Positions 36,601 to 45,100 of a DNA stretch of 49,309 nt are shown piece by piece. The notes beneath the pieces are model-generated. The model was not told the DNA's origin, made no database searches, and worked only from the letters and a program-made list of their open reading frames with translations. The number at the start of each line of letters is the position of its first letter. Position 1 is the first letter of the stretch. Source of the stretch: a virus; IMG/VR virus record IMGVR_UViG_3300009181_000112, positions 1-49,309 of that record, one strand, 5' to 3'. A program made the position numbers and the translations under genes.

Positions 36601-39600
36601 TACTTGTACTCGGCTTTGGCGGGCACCAGTCACTGGTTGATAGATCAAGTCAGCAAAAATACTAACATTGTCAAGTGCAATCAAATGCTCAAAGCTGGTA
36701 AAACGCAAATCAATGTAATTGATTGTGTCGTTGTTGATGCTGGTTACTGTGAAGGTATTCTCTAACCGATCAATCACAAGGCTACTACCAGGAATTGGAA
36801 TACGATTCTGATTCAGAATCAAGTTGTTGACTGTTGGTGTCGCAATACTTTCTGCCACTGCTCCCGGCACAGTTATGCTCAACTGGGTAGCAGTTGGATT
36901 CAGATTAATCATGCTGCCCACGCTCCAGCCCTGCTGTATCCAGTACAGAAACTCACGGGCCATTTGTACCCAGTCTAGCGCATATCCATTCTCTCTTGCA
37001 TCAAACGTGAACCCTTTGTCTTTAAGCAAGCGGCCGTAACTGACCAAGAAGTCGCACACTCCATTAAATGTTGTAAACACATATCCATACGGTACCTGCA
37101 CAATGTCATTAGTAAATGTGGTGTTGATTGTTGCTGTGGCATTTACAACTGTTAGATTCTGTTTGGGGCCGGCTGTTCGACTAACAAAAATCTCAAAATA
37201 CGGACGTGTGGTACTGTAGCCAACTACTGCCCATCCGGTGTCGGTTCTCTGCACAATCACCGAGCTATATACAGCACGCTCAAAAGCTTGATTTTTGTAA
37301 AGCAGGATCTGATAGCTTTCATCTGGCAGCATCAATCCAGTGTTCAAACTGTTAGGGGTACCACGCTCAGTGTAAATTTTTAAATATTGTTTATCGGTGA
37401 ACGCTGCGGTGCGCCAGCATAATTGCACACCAATGTTTGCAAGTCCAATACTCAAATCTTCTGTACTGGTATTTCCGCCTAGACGATTATAGTCGATAAT
37501 CCAGTTAATGTAACTGGCCTTGCTTGTGCCATTGCCATACAACGGAGTTAGATTTTTTGCATCCAGCCGATATCGCCCATCCCAGAGATATTGCTCCAGG
37601 GCAGGGTCGTATACATAACGGTCTCTGTCCTCAAACAAACTAAAGAACTTGGCTGGCTTTGTGAGAGCCAGCAGGCGCATGACCGCAAAGGGCCAGGCGC
37701 TGCTGGAACGCCAGGAATTTTCCACCGGACCGTCGTCACCAAATTGCCAAGGGCGACGGAAGCTGGTTGCACTATAATTGCCCACGGTAGCAGATAACGG
37801 GCTTAACAAGTTGCCTTCAGAATCTGATGGGATAACTCTCAGCAAGTCCGGACGCTTGTATTGCTGCAATACATAGAACCCGGCAGGGTCGCGTACAAGT
37901 CCGGCTTGCAAGTCTTCCCATAGCACTAAGTTACCCGAAGTGTACGGTGCCGGACCGTATTCATTTTGCCACCATCCGGGTTCTTGACTGAACCCCAGCA
38001 TTTCCCAGGGACGGGTGTTGGGATAAATTGTATCGTAGAAGTAACTGTAGATGCCTCTCCAGTTACCCGGTAATACATCACCAGTCAATCTATTTCCACT
38101 TTGACTGTAATTCCAGGTAAACTGGTTGTTGGCCAAGTACCGTTGAGTAGTATAATCTAGTTTGTTCCATCCAATCCAGCTCAAGAAACTGGTGCTTAGT
38201 ATCTGATTAATCTCGCCAAGGTTGTAATCTGTAGTGCGGAACTGACCAGGTAAAACATCAGCTAAGTCAATTGGGATTGGTGACTTGATCTTAAGATTAT
38301 TAAAGATTCGTGTTTCAAACTCTAATAATACTTGATCTCGGTAGTCGCCAAATGCGCGAGTAATTGATCCATCGTGCCCTTGAATAACCAGGGTATCAGT
38401 TACGGATGTTTGATCAACAAAAATTTGCGGAAGGTATGCCGGATACAGTCCCATTTTTGTCGGTGTGTTGGGTATATAACTACCATAGGTTGCCGAGTAC
38501 TCTCGAATCGCAATAGTATCACCTACTGCTAGCGGCACTGTGATTGTTACTGTAGGGCTATCGACACCTACTGTGTACTCGTATCCAACAGTTAAAATGT
38601 TGCCGTTCAGGTAAACTAATAGTCCTTGAAAGTTCGACGAAGTGAAATTGTATACCTGATTAGTATCAAATATCGGAGTAGAAATTAACGAATAGGTATA
38701 TGTGTTTAGGATATAAGTTTCGCCAGATGGGATCATGTCCGACCAGTAAAACGGTAGTTGATCAGACTTGCCAACTGAGATTTCAAGTATTACTTGATCT
38801 AGGATTTGAGTAGGAGTATTGTTAACATAATCTCCCTTGCTTACCAGATCCAGAAAAATAGCCTTGTACTTTTCATATTCTTGACCGTTGAATCGCAACG
38901 AGTTAAACAGTTCGTACTGTTGGCGACGTAGAAACACACCAGTCAAAGTTAACGGAGAACTATTTTGAACAATATTAGTACCATAAGGTATAATATCACC
39001 TAAGTCACGTGTGTTGTTTGCCCCGTTGATGTGCCCTTGAATATTTTTAAGATTCTGTCCGATGCTGTTGTAATGATTGCGGATAGTGCCTAGAGTAAAC
39101 GCATCACTATTCTCATTCAACGGATTGTTTTCTAAGTTCAACGGAACTTGATAGTATGCAAAATTACTACGTACATCACTAATAAGCTGTGCCTCGATCA
39201 GTGCGCCTATCACCGGCAGACTTGTAAATGTCACAGTGGTGGTGGTGGCTGTGCTGGTCACAACATATCGTGTGGGCTCAACAAATACACCCTCGATAAA
39301 CAGTTGAAGCACTGGATATACTGTATTGGATGCTGGCGGAACATCAAACTCCAGTGGTACACCAGTGTAAGTAAAGCGGAACACTTGACGACTACGATTT
39401 TCGGCGGCCGCAGTTTGCCATCCAATTAACGGGCTAAACTGGGTACGGTCAATATATTGCCGCACAAATCCCTGGCTGATTGGTATTTCTGAGCTGACAT
39501 TATTCCGCACATAGATAAAGCTGTCAGTGTACAGGTAGTTGGAAAATAAGATATCACCAACATTGTTAATGTTGAGATATTTTAATGCAAATCCTATTAC

Positions 39601-42102
39601 AGCATCAGTTCGCGCTGTACCACCATCAGTATATCCAAACAACCGACTACCGGTAAATGTTGAGCTAGGATATACTGATCGATCAGCATAACTTACTCCC
39701 TGTGCGTCTCGAACATTAAACAACGGCGCCTGGTTGACGCTGGTTTTCGCTTGTGCTAGATTCCATACTGTGCCGTCATACCAAAAGCTTTGTCCTTGCC
39801 GGTTGGTTCCATTAAGACAAACTACTGTTTGGTTGACTTGAGCAAGACTATCAGGGACCGGAACAAGATCAATAATCAAGATTCCAGAATTGTTTGGATC
39901 AATAAATTGAACTTCAAACACACGGTCTCGAACTTGAGCATCAATATCTGCAGCAAAAATTACCCGTGTTCCAGTAACAAATTGATACCCATCAACTGCA
40001 TATCCACGCTGGCCATTGATGTTGGAGAATGCATCTGTCTCAGTAAAATCAATAATGTTTACTGGCAGCTTGCCTTGTGTTCCAAAATTATAAAGTTCTG
40101 TTCCGGCACGTATTTCAACAATAGGACGCTTGGCTCGAGTATTGTTGTCAAGCACAGCAACTTGATTGGTGTACTCGGCAGTGGCGTTGATTACATCAAT
40201 ATGGAACCAACGGTTGCTTCGGCTCCAGGCATTACGATCTCGTGCTGAACGATTGATTGTAAGGTAATCCGGCACAAGTGGCGCATTTAAGCTGCCATCA
40301 TATGCATAAGCATCATACGGAGAGCTGCTGAACGGATCAGTGGCACTGCGAGTATATGTTTCAGGTGTAACAAGTTCGCGTACCGGAATTAATTGAATAC
40401 CATTGCCGCGTGTGGCGCCGGCAATTCCTGTGGCAGGTAGCGCAGCTCCAACTGGACCTCCGGCGCCGGGGTGGGCCAAGCTTTCGGCCACAGTGTCATA
40501 GATATTTTGCTGGTATTCTGCTGCATTATATTCTGAACCTGTTCTCTTTTGATTTTGATAGTAGTGCCAAGGCCCAAAGTATGCTTCGCCGTCAATAAAT
40601 CCTACGCGGAAATCAATGCCCGGTCCAGAGCCAACACCCTCAACATAGAACGAAAGTGTTTGAAATTCTGGCGGATCAACTAATCCACGCAACTGAATTT
40701 TAAGCCCGTTAGTAAACACCACTCCATTAGGGCTGGTGTAAGTACGTGCTCCAATGATCTCATTGATGTCAAGTGGCTCGTTTTGCTCAGGATCCACAAG
40801 ACGGATACGCCCAAACATCTCTGGCGAAGTGCTGTCTTGGTAGTACAATGTGTCAAGCACAGCGGTCAGCAAGGGCACCTGTTCAAAGTACCCTTGCGCT
40901 GTTTTATACCATTGTGTGCTGCTATACTGGGTACCAAACGAAATTTGAAACTTGTCAAAAATTTCAATTGGTCGTGCTGCATTTAATTGCATATACTGTC
41001 GACCATCGCCGTCAGTGATGTACTGTATTTGCCACACACAATAACGATTTGCCAAACCTGTGATTACTGTGGCTTGATCAAACGGCAAGCTGTCGTAGCT
41101 GCCGGGCCAGTCGTCAAGCGGATCAGGTTCATTAACTGGGGCAGTGCGAACTAGCGGATCAAAGAAGGTGGTCTGAGTCCAATCTTGATCAGTAGGGGTT
41201 TGATTGACAAAAATTACAGTGCGCCCATTGAGCCCAGTAATTCCATCAATGCCGCCGGGAAAGCTTGCTTGAAAATCTTCAACATAAACATTGTTTAGAT
41301 CATAGAAACTTACAGTTGTTGACACCAGGTCAGCATTAGGCACTGTTGATAACGTGTAGTAAAAGTCCTGTGCGGTCTTTAAAGGAACATTAAAGGTTAC
41401 AGTTCCTGATTGATTACCATTGTTAACTACACCCAGTACATCGCGGCTGGAAATATTTGGCGATGCTGGCAAGCGGCCGTTGACACCGGGTACAGTTTGA
41501 ATCCAAAATCCATTGCCGGTTTGATTAACATTAAAGTTGTAAGTACCACCGCGTACTAGAGTAACAGATGGGTTATCGTCCCGTAGGCCCGTGAATCGAT
41601 ATGCCTTGGTGTCAAACGTGTCAATTCGCATAACGTCCCAAGAGTACTCTGTGGGATACTGTATTACGCCGATGTTTACGCTATCTGGACCAGCAGGCAA
41701 CCAGTAATACTGACTGTAGTTTACCAGCTTGTCTAAGTCACAAAACGGATCCCAAGTGTAGTATTCGCTTTCAAACAGCCGATCTTCTAATTGCGTGTTT
41801 GCGCCTTCAAGGGCCAGTGCGTCAATCATACCTGGATAGGTGATAGCATCAATGGCACGCTTGGTCTCGGTTTTATAGAAAATAACACCGGGGTCAAGTT
41901 GATAGTTTGTTCTTGTTGCCGTTGGTTCAACTACATAATTGTCCGCTGGATTAACACCGGGCCCTACGCGACTACCGACCCAGCCAAACGTCTTTTTAAC
42001 CGCAGGTTCTTGTGTTAACTGATCTAGTGTTGCTGCAAGAAACTTTTTGTTAGTGTCAGTGCGGAATATTTCTGGTAATAAATCTACAGTTTTGCGTGCC
42101 AT
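27625..42102 (-). CDS. Giant virion protein (4825 aa), marine T4-like
   Basis: A single uninterrupted 14.5-kb frame. The N-terminus (LPEIFRTDTNKKFLAATLDQ, then RVGPGVNP, DPGVIFYK, FESEYYTWDP and YYWLPAGPDS) is the form I know from giant structural proteins of marine T4-like phages. Residues about 2260-3220 hold seven FG...GAP motifs, suggesting a seven-bladed beta-propeller. About ten beta-hairpin repeats of the type V-x-V-N-G...D-Y...G-x-x-[IV]-x-[IV] occur near residues 930, 1160, 2440, 2670, 2800, 2990, 4280, 4400, 4550 and 4750. Two WxPNxxY...V...YWxAS motifs (about 1857 and 3985) look like CBM5/12 carbohydrate-binding modules. Residues about 4620-4705 form an ERITYR...GLRRGTAGT domain. 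A strong AGGTGAG Shine-Dalgarno lies 8 nt upstream. It is probably a baseplate-linked fibre or host-recognition protein. Confidence 0.88.
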   Translation of the reverse strand: MARKTVDLLPEIFRTDTNKKFLAATLDQLTQEPAVKKTFGWVGSRVGPGVNPADNYVVEPTATRTNYQLDPGVIFYKTETKRAIDAITYPGMIDALALEGANTQLEDRLFESEYYTWDPFCDLDKLVNYSQYYWLPAGPDSVNIGVIQYPTEYSWDVMRIDTFDTKAYRFTGLRDDNPSVTLVRGGTYNFNVNQTGNGFWIQTVPGVNGRLPASPNISSRDVLGVVNNGNQSGTVTFNVPLKTAQDFYYTLSTVPNADLVSTTVSFYDLNNVYVEDFQASFPGGIDGITGLNGRTVIFVNQTPTDQDWTQTTFFDPLVRTAPVNEPDPLDDWPGSYDSLPFDQATVITGLANRYCVWQIQYITDGDGRQYMQLNAARPIEIFDKFQISFGTQYSSTQWYKTAQGYFEQVPLLTAVLDTLYYQDSTSPEMFGRIRLVDPEQNEPLDINEIIGARTYTSPNGVVFTNGLKIQLRGLVDPPEFQTLSFYVEGVGSGPGIDFRVGFIDGEAYFGPWHYYQNQKRTGSEYNAAEYQQNIYDTVAESLAHPGAGGPVGAALPATGIAGATRGNGIQLIPVRELVTPETYTRSATDPFSSSPYDAYAYDGSLNAPLVPDYLTINRSARDRNAWSRSNRWFHIDVINATAEYTNQVAVLDNNTRAKRPIVEIRAGTELYNFGTQGKLPVNIIDFTETDAFSNINGQRGYAVDGYQFVTGTRVIFAADIDAQVRDRVFEVQFIDPNNSGILIIDLVPVPDSLAQVNQTVVCLNGTNRQGQSFWYDGTVWNLAQAKTSVNQAPLFNVRDAQGVSYADRSVYPSSTFTGSRLFGYTDGGTARTDAVIGFALKYLNINNVGDILFSNYLYTDSFIYVRNNVSSEIPISQGFVRQYIDRTQFSPLIGWQTAAAENRSRQVFRFTYTGVPLEFDVPPASNTVYPVLQLFIEGVFVEPTRYVVTSTATTTTVTFTSLPVIGALIEAQLISDVRSNFAYYQVPLNLENNPLNENSDAFTLGTIRNHYNSIGQNLKNIQGHINGANNTRDLGDIIPYGTNIVQNSSPLTLTGVFLRRQQYELFNSLRFNGQEYEKYKAIFLDLVSKGDYVNNTPTQILDQVILEISVGKSDQLPFYWSDMIPSGETYILNTYTYSLISTPIFDTNQVYNFTSSNFQGLLVYLNGNILTVGYEYTVGVDSPTVTITVPLAVGDTIAIREYSATYGSYIPNTPTKMGLYPAYLPQIFVDQTSVTDTLVIQGHDGSITRAFGDYRDQVLLEFETRIFNNLKIKSPIPIDLADVLPGQFRTTDYNLGEINQILSTSFLSWIGWNKLDYTTQRYLANNQFTWNYSQSGNRLTGDVLPGNWRGIYSYFYDTIYPNTRPWEMLGFSQEPGWWQNEYGPAPYTSGNLVLWEDLQAGLVRDPAGFYVLQQYKRPDLLRVIPSDSEGNLLSPLSATVGNYSATSFRRPWQFGDDGPVENSWRSSSAWPFAVMRLLALTKPAKFFSLFEDRDRYVYDPALEQYLWDGRYRLDAKNLTPLYGNGTSKASYINWIIDYNRLGGNTSTEDLSIGLANIGVQLCWRTAAFTDKQYLKIYTERGTPNSLNTGLMLPDESYQILLYKNQAFERAVYSSVIVQRTDTGWAVVGYSTTRPYFEIFVSRTAGPKQNLTVVNATATINTTFTNDIVQVPYGYVFTTFNGVCDFLVSYGRLLKDKGFTFDARENGYALDWVQMAREFLYWIQQGWSVGSMINLNPTATQLSITVPGAVAESIATPTVNNLILNQNRIPIPGSSLVIDRLENTFTVTSINNDTINYIDLRFTSFEHLIALDNVSIFADLIYQPVTGARQSRVQVSGVLSADWNGTVNAPGFVINQDTVVEWIPNRKYAKGEIVQFKNDYWAASKIIEPSQKFDYALWLKSSYNEIQIGLLPNSATASDQLATSYSVYDANLEQEVDLFSFGLIGFRPREYMQALNLDDISQVSLYQQFLGTKGTLRSAELFTYANVGKETSQYDIYEYWAILKSQYGATANRNYVELLLNEALFKSDPALIQVVNPGQTSRADQIVLLENVWKSSAKLTSPDFLPTTNVVVGDSILPSAGYVDLDDVDVTVFSLDNPQNVNAALSTVGVGTTIWVAKINSYNWGVFRSDPIQGQIVTVSDNLDGFVLVTFNAAHGLLKSDYLVIKYFDPAINGIYRVQSIPGIYSVLINYTFTDGRDVATGTGLGFTLQTSRVAQPSDIVNLPYAKSLLPGAKVWVDNNGQSHWTMLEKTDVFKGVQEFTPTVQENGQKFGAAIAQGFRNLSALVGAPGYNSGEGGIFSYVKESSDRYVQDEIIITLGTANTYGFGSTIDVGNQTWAIAGAPESASGIGYAVTIYRPANTPQFELRQLLVAPDADGSTIVEFGYSATISQDEHWMYIGAPGENKVYAYGLQSVEERVTEYSTSPGVIVYSLLPILGNTSLTDTQIGVVLNNQILILNTDYQISGTNVILGQSPPQGQRLVLSRRSVIQLDTANYNNVSGTVSPGGGAGATFLVNVVRGKYSVSITAPGDNYTPGDQITILGTDIGGASPANNLVITVEQTGPTYNTIVNGAATQLTVSSTTGLEAGQQIYYYSGSGSITAGTEIVSVDSATQFTIDTPIPGSSSVGYTLVFFADLNPITQLNSDVQTGSGDDTTASFDITVELSTVSSSNIFSFTVAVNGVLYRPYIDYTYSSGVVTFDNLAPTFPALGDSIIVSSRDYWDPIATLTPATAAGTDRFGHSVTTTTDGRQLIIGCPDVDVVGEETYTKAGKVYIYCRSVQRFQVTNASQLSYTTVETPIEPVAVLHNGEFLVNSADYLDGNYSLSGNVVTLSNSVSLTVGDTIEIETNQFHLVQVIESTTPNNNASYGAALDICVNNCSLYVGAPNDSTALPQAGSVEFLSNPSRVYGTTTSTIANPTLSVGNYLSVNDVFVEVTGTSIADLISDINATIDSGALPNVTVTATNDVTLIGTGSTTVYNIGSIYSDASAYTTVVYVNDVLQTYTTDYTYDNTTEEITFVSAPVSGAAIVVVSGRIVFAVKNYNSAPVRNKLRVLPGTGAVLDDSSNASTVFDDLGFDTYVWVQTLISPVPQDRASFGKSVFISDQVTSLIIGAPNGSTIAATTFDHGKTYFDSFSTAFADVIIESGAVYEYDMLPAANPSLTNPAKFVFGQQIYDKEIVAYGKFGTALNYTTGELLVGAPGRINAINVDGTPSVDWGRMVQFTNPTHAPAWRPRRVQQPVVDINLLNTVFMYDRVSGAPKQYFDYFDPLQGRMLGAIAQNVDYTGAIDPAAYNIGTVNNYGVQWAEARVGHIWWNTTNTRFIDPNQNDIVYASRRWGQVFPGSIIEVFQWIASPVPPINYTGPGIPYAFNSYTATSSVNEQGLFIVTYYFWVAGLVTVNQQAKKTLSTNTIAQYIANPRASGIPYIAPVNSSTVAVYNGLEYIVANDTVLYVEFDQQFNESTVHSEYQLISTRSDGFLNAGLYQKFQDSFSGEDLKGAAVPDPFLNPSEKYGVATRPRQSMFRNRFLALQNYLGEANTLLAQLPITEMRKFNLLNSSEPEPSATSGAWDKRLANQEELAYQNLAEVPVGYRYLVVNDSEYNGLWTIYQITVTGPQQLRYLVLNRVQTYDTKRYWSYQNWYLAGYNPLTRPVTEVPNVSALLTLTVAEGSSVKITANAQGKWEIYRYTNATWVRVGLQTGTIKFSNYLWDYKAGRFGFDVEVFDAQYYDQEPTIETRKIIQAINQELFIDDLAIERNNLLTLMFNFILSEQQAPLWLTKTSLIDVDHTIRQLLPYQIYREDNQDFVLNYIQEVKPYHVQIRQFNLIYKGLDQFLGSLTDFDLPAYWDSTQGLFVSPVLDNSGTLSTTSSVPSTSTVWQTFPWNQWYQNYLLTVDSVIMINNGSGYTFEPAVVITGDCAVAAELVAKINSAGRVIGIEIISAGSGYSETPVITIVGDGVGARAYANMSNGLVRNIKTTIKYDRYQYQTDVQEWVPNENYDNGTLVRHIDRVWEASSDDSSGVQSETFDPQQWTIVPAGNLSGVNRTMGYYVATPNEPGLDLALLISGVDYPGVQVYGPDFDQDTGFDVGNFDINPYDNIAYGPEGLPTYDPAILDAIYESNFVDPYLGVGPAAIDVDGGAFVDTYSSHAPEELVPGAIFDTLDLRVYTTPGADWQSDGHGFPLGSIGYQFSIAGTSYSFADLLEFPSAIRLFNKTVGNELVPSVDYVVDWVNQTVTVNSGVVTGNTLLINVYELGGGNQFYRNRYNGADIGNTVVVPVAYSLISEVVVFVNGIFVTDYTYNAINISDTEIVFSAAWAGTDDVVVTILGSELPTTYSWSLPVTEYFVSAGELVYTLSKYLGGTNPANVIVEKNGVRARPVEGVEYIGDGSSLEYYLPIRGGYSQALIADNDVSVFVNNVRLTLGSQFTVTPYTGDPRTVILAELPLIGTEVVITVSTASVYTIVGNVLTFKSGSGFIPIIGDVVSVTTWNDTAQQNILTQVFVGPETVGTVTTESYDSTLYDAGSITGDPGSYDYSVGTVIQTNRFDTGRIISNSNRVMVSLSGLYIYEGLDYVVDGTAIVISGPPIAVNAVVAITSFTQSVVPGGIAFRIFQDMRGRQSAYRITAGTTTQLVSALNSDDTVIYVDDAGKLSEPNLTAGLFGLITINGERITYRTRDLATNTLSGLRRGTAGTAAADHAVGSAVYDIGIGNLLPVEYQDRIITQNFLGNGTETVFTATEISISSLDSTELVEAVEVYVGGIKQMGGYIIIADSPVAIAFTTAPAAGYQVSIQIRQGLSWYHPGVSTPGDGICLQDTNTLAARFIRGNYGR
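32440..35310 (-). repeat. Seven FG-GAP (integrin-type) repeats in the giant protein
   Basis: In reading order the repeats start KFGAAIAQ, GFGSTIDV, EFGYSATI, RFGHSVTT, SYGAALDI, SFGKSVFI and KFGTALNY. Each is followed some 10-15 residues later by GAP (GCP in the fourth). Blades 1-3 are spaced about 55 residues apart. Blades 3-4, 4-5 and 5-6 are separated by longer inserts that hold the VNG-type beta-hairpin repeats. Seven is the number needed to close an integrin-alpha-like propeller. Confidence 0.72.
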
Positions 42103-42104
42103 TA

Positions 42105-45100
42105 TTAATACTCACCTGTTTGGCTAATTGTTGTTGATATTGTAGAACCTGTTACATTAACAGGATACAGACCCGCTACTGGCGTCTGACTGCGGATATT
42201 ACTCTGTGTGAGTGCTTCGATCACTTCAACATCAGATACAGTGGCTGCGCTCACAAAAATCTCATTGGGAGCTGATCGAATTTCATAGAGATCACCAAAC
42301 GTCTTTAATGGATTCAGTGGTACTAGTACCACTGAACTCACAATAGAACCCATTTGCTTGTGCAGATATGCAGATAGTTCTGAGAAGAAGAAACTGTCAC
42401 CAAAATCCCATTTATCAATTGTAAAATAAGAATTAACATTGGCAATAACTTGACTCTTGATTTCGCTTATACTAGCAGTGCTCTTGGCAGCACGGACTAC
42501 TTTGATAGTTGCACGTAGTTCCGGGGCTGCTTTTGCGCCAAACAATGGTTTAAATACCACACTGTTAAGAACGATATTATCAGATATCATCTTAAAGTCA
42601 TTTAACCTGCCGTATGCAGTACTGAGATCAGCAATGGTCGGCATAGTCGGCATCGGTACAGTACCAGTGGTATCCTTGATGTAGTTTTGATACGCGGTAT
42701 AATACTCCTGCACCACCACATAGATATCAATAATATTGGTTGCACCCGGGTCAATTACATTAGTAAGTGCACTGTTATGTCGGTACTGATAGTACAAATC
42801 TTGTCTACCGGTACGTGCAATAAAATCAGTACGTTGCGTTAAGGTACGCTGAACAAGACCGTTAACTGTTGCTACTGTTAGTTCATAGAACAATTTTGAT
42901 GTGGTAGTGTAAAATATTTGACCGTTAACAAATTCACTCTTGACTAACTCAATTGCATCAAGCGTAGCGTACATGGTATTAACAATACCAGACGCCAATG
43001 GCAAGTATCTTTCTAGATTATCAAAGTCAGTCACTAGCTGTAAAAATACCAATTTGGTAGTGGGACTAACATTAGGTGCAACTAAGTCGTTAAAAAAGTC
43101 TGGGTTGTCTGCTACACCATCCCCGTCACTGTCAGTAAAACTTACAACAACTTGATAGTCATTAACAAACCCATCACTTTCAATTGGTTGTGCAATGATA
43201 TCCATTGTGACGTCAGACGGTAACGGTAGATTTGAATCTGGCCGACTATTGCTCTTGAGAGCCCGCACAAAGTCATTGATGACTAGCCCGGTCTTGGGAT
43301 CATATACTTTTTCACTACCATCAAAGAAGAAGCGTGTCTCAATAACACTAGCAAAGAAGTAATCAAGCCCACGGCTAATTACGGTGTACTTGGCTCCATT
43401 TGTGGTAAACTGGACTAACCAAGAAGCATCAAGATTTAATCCTGCTGTATTCTGAGCATTAACCAGGCTAAATGCCGAGTCAGTTGCTAAGTTTGTGCTG
43501 GTGATGAGATACCAGGTTGCATTGAGGTAATCATACCCGAGTCCAAAATTACGTGCTAGTTCAACTTGTTGCAGTATTTGTTGTTTCAGTGCAGTAGGAA
43601 GTACATCAACAAACTTAGGAATAACTTCTAGTGCTAGTGCACCAGCCGGTACAAAATTGTTTAGTGCAACAGGACCTATTCCGTCAGGCAAGTTACCTAA
43701 CCCTTGTGCAGTGCCATCTAACACAACTGCAATTACTGTTGCCCAGATAACTATCTTGTCGCCAGGAGCAGTAGGTGTTCCAGCAACCAACCGATTGTTA
43801 CTGTTAAAATAATAACCAGCAGGCGGACCAAACTTGATCAAGCTACCTTGTGTAAGATATTTGCAATTGTTTGTGGTATAGATGCCAATTGGTTGCGGTA
43901 ACCCTTTGTTATCTTTAAAGTAACCAGTGGTTTGATTGACCACAGTTGTGGTTTGTTGCCAAGATGTGCTTAGTACAGCAAGATTGGGTCTTGGAAAGTT
44001 AGTCGGATTATAGTAAAACTGTAAGATGCTTCGGTTGCCTAGCAATGGTTCAACTGTTTGTGTAAGAACATCCACGATGTCATTGACATTTAACCAATCA
44101 AATTGAAAGCTTGGCAATACATTTTCGCGGTATAACACTCCGTCGCTGCCAAAAATATTGGTACTAGAGTATTTGCCTGTAACGTCAGTTAAGTCAGTAT
44201 AGCGGCTGGTGCCAGTTGAACTGCGTGCAACTGCCTTGCTCTTGAGCAGAGAGTTATACTGTGTGAATGGGAAGTTGTTGTAGTCCTCGCCATTCACCAT
44301 ACGGTTCTGAGTGTAGTAACGTGCAGGTGCACGTTGCTTGATCTCGTCAATTGTTTCGCGACTCTGTGCATTACTAACCGGAGTGGTAATGCCGCAATTA
44401 AATGTAAGTGTTTCCAGGCGTCCATAGCGGCTAACATAACTCACCTGGATTGCCACAGACTGCATTTCTTCAGGATTGATAACATACTCAAGCCCGTTGC
44501 TGGCACGAACATACGCACGGAATATCCCGACTGGAATTTCCGCAAATACGCCGTCGCCGAATGTTAGTGTGATCTGATCGTTAGCTCTGCTGGTAATGCT
44601 GTAAGTTTTCCGTTGATCCGGGGCCAACTGATTAACTGCGGCTGTATATGTGTTTTGCACATACAGCCACTCACTAGCAATACTGCCCAAGCCGTCTAGC
44701 TTGTACAGCCAATGGTCCTGATCGTTACAGCCTTCGATGTTGATGTTTACTGTGCGATTAGGCAATGCTTCGGCCAAGTTGAAGTCTTGGTTTTGTAACA
44801 CGCCTTGCTTGAACAGAAAGAAAAACCCGGTATTGTTGCTGCCAAAACCTAATTGGTCATTTCGGTACAGCATATTAAATGCGCCGCTGGGTTTTGGAGC
44901 CGGTTCGTATACATAGTCTTTGCCTTGCGAGGTTCCACTCACTGCTGCAAATGGCATAGTGATACCATCGACGCTGGAAGTGTAGGGCACAACTGGCAAA
45001 AAGCCCGGTACAAGATTAATAGTGTACTCGTCTGTTCGAATTCCCAACAGAGTTTGATCATTAGCAGGACGGCCAAACTTTTGACTGTCAACAAGCGAAG

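Noticed and set aside
39790-40248. A 152-codon plus-strand frame inside the giant gene
   Set aside because: The giant minus-strand frame is continuous here and rich in protein-like repeats. No start signal or domain supports the opposite frame.
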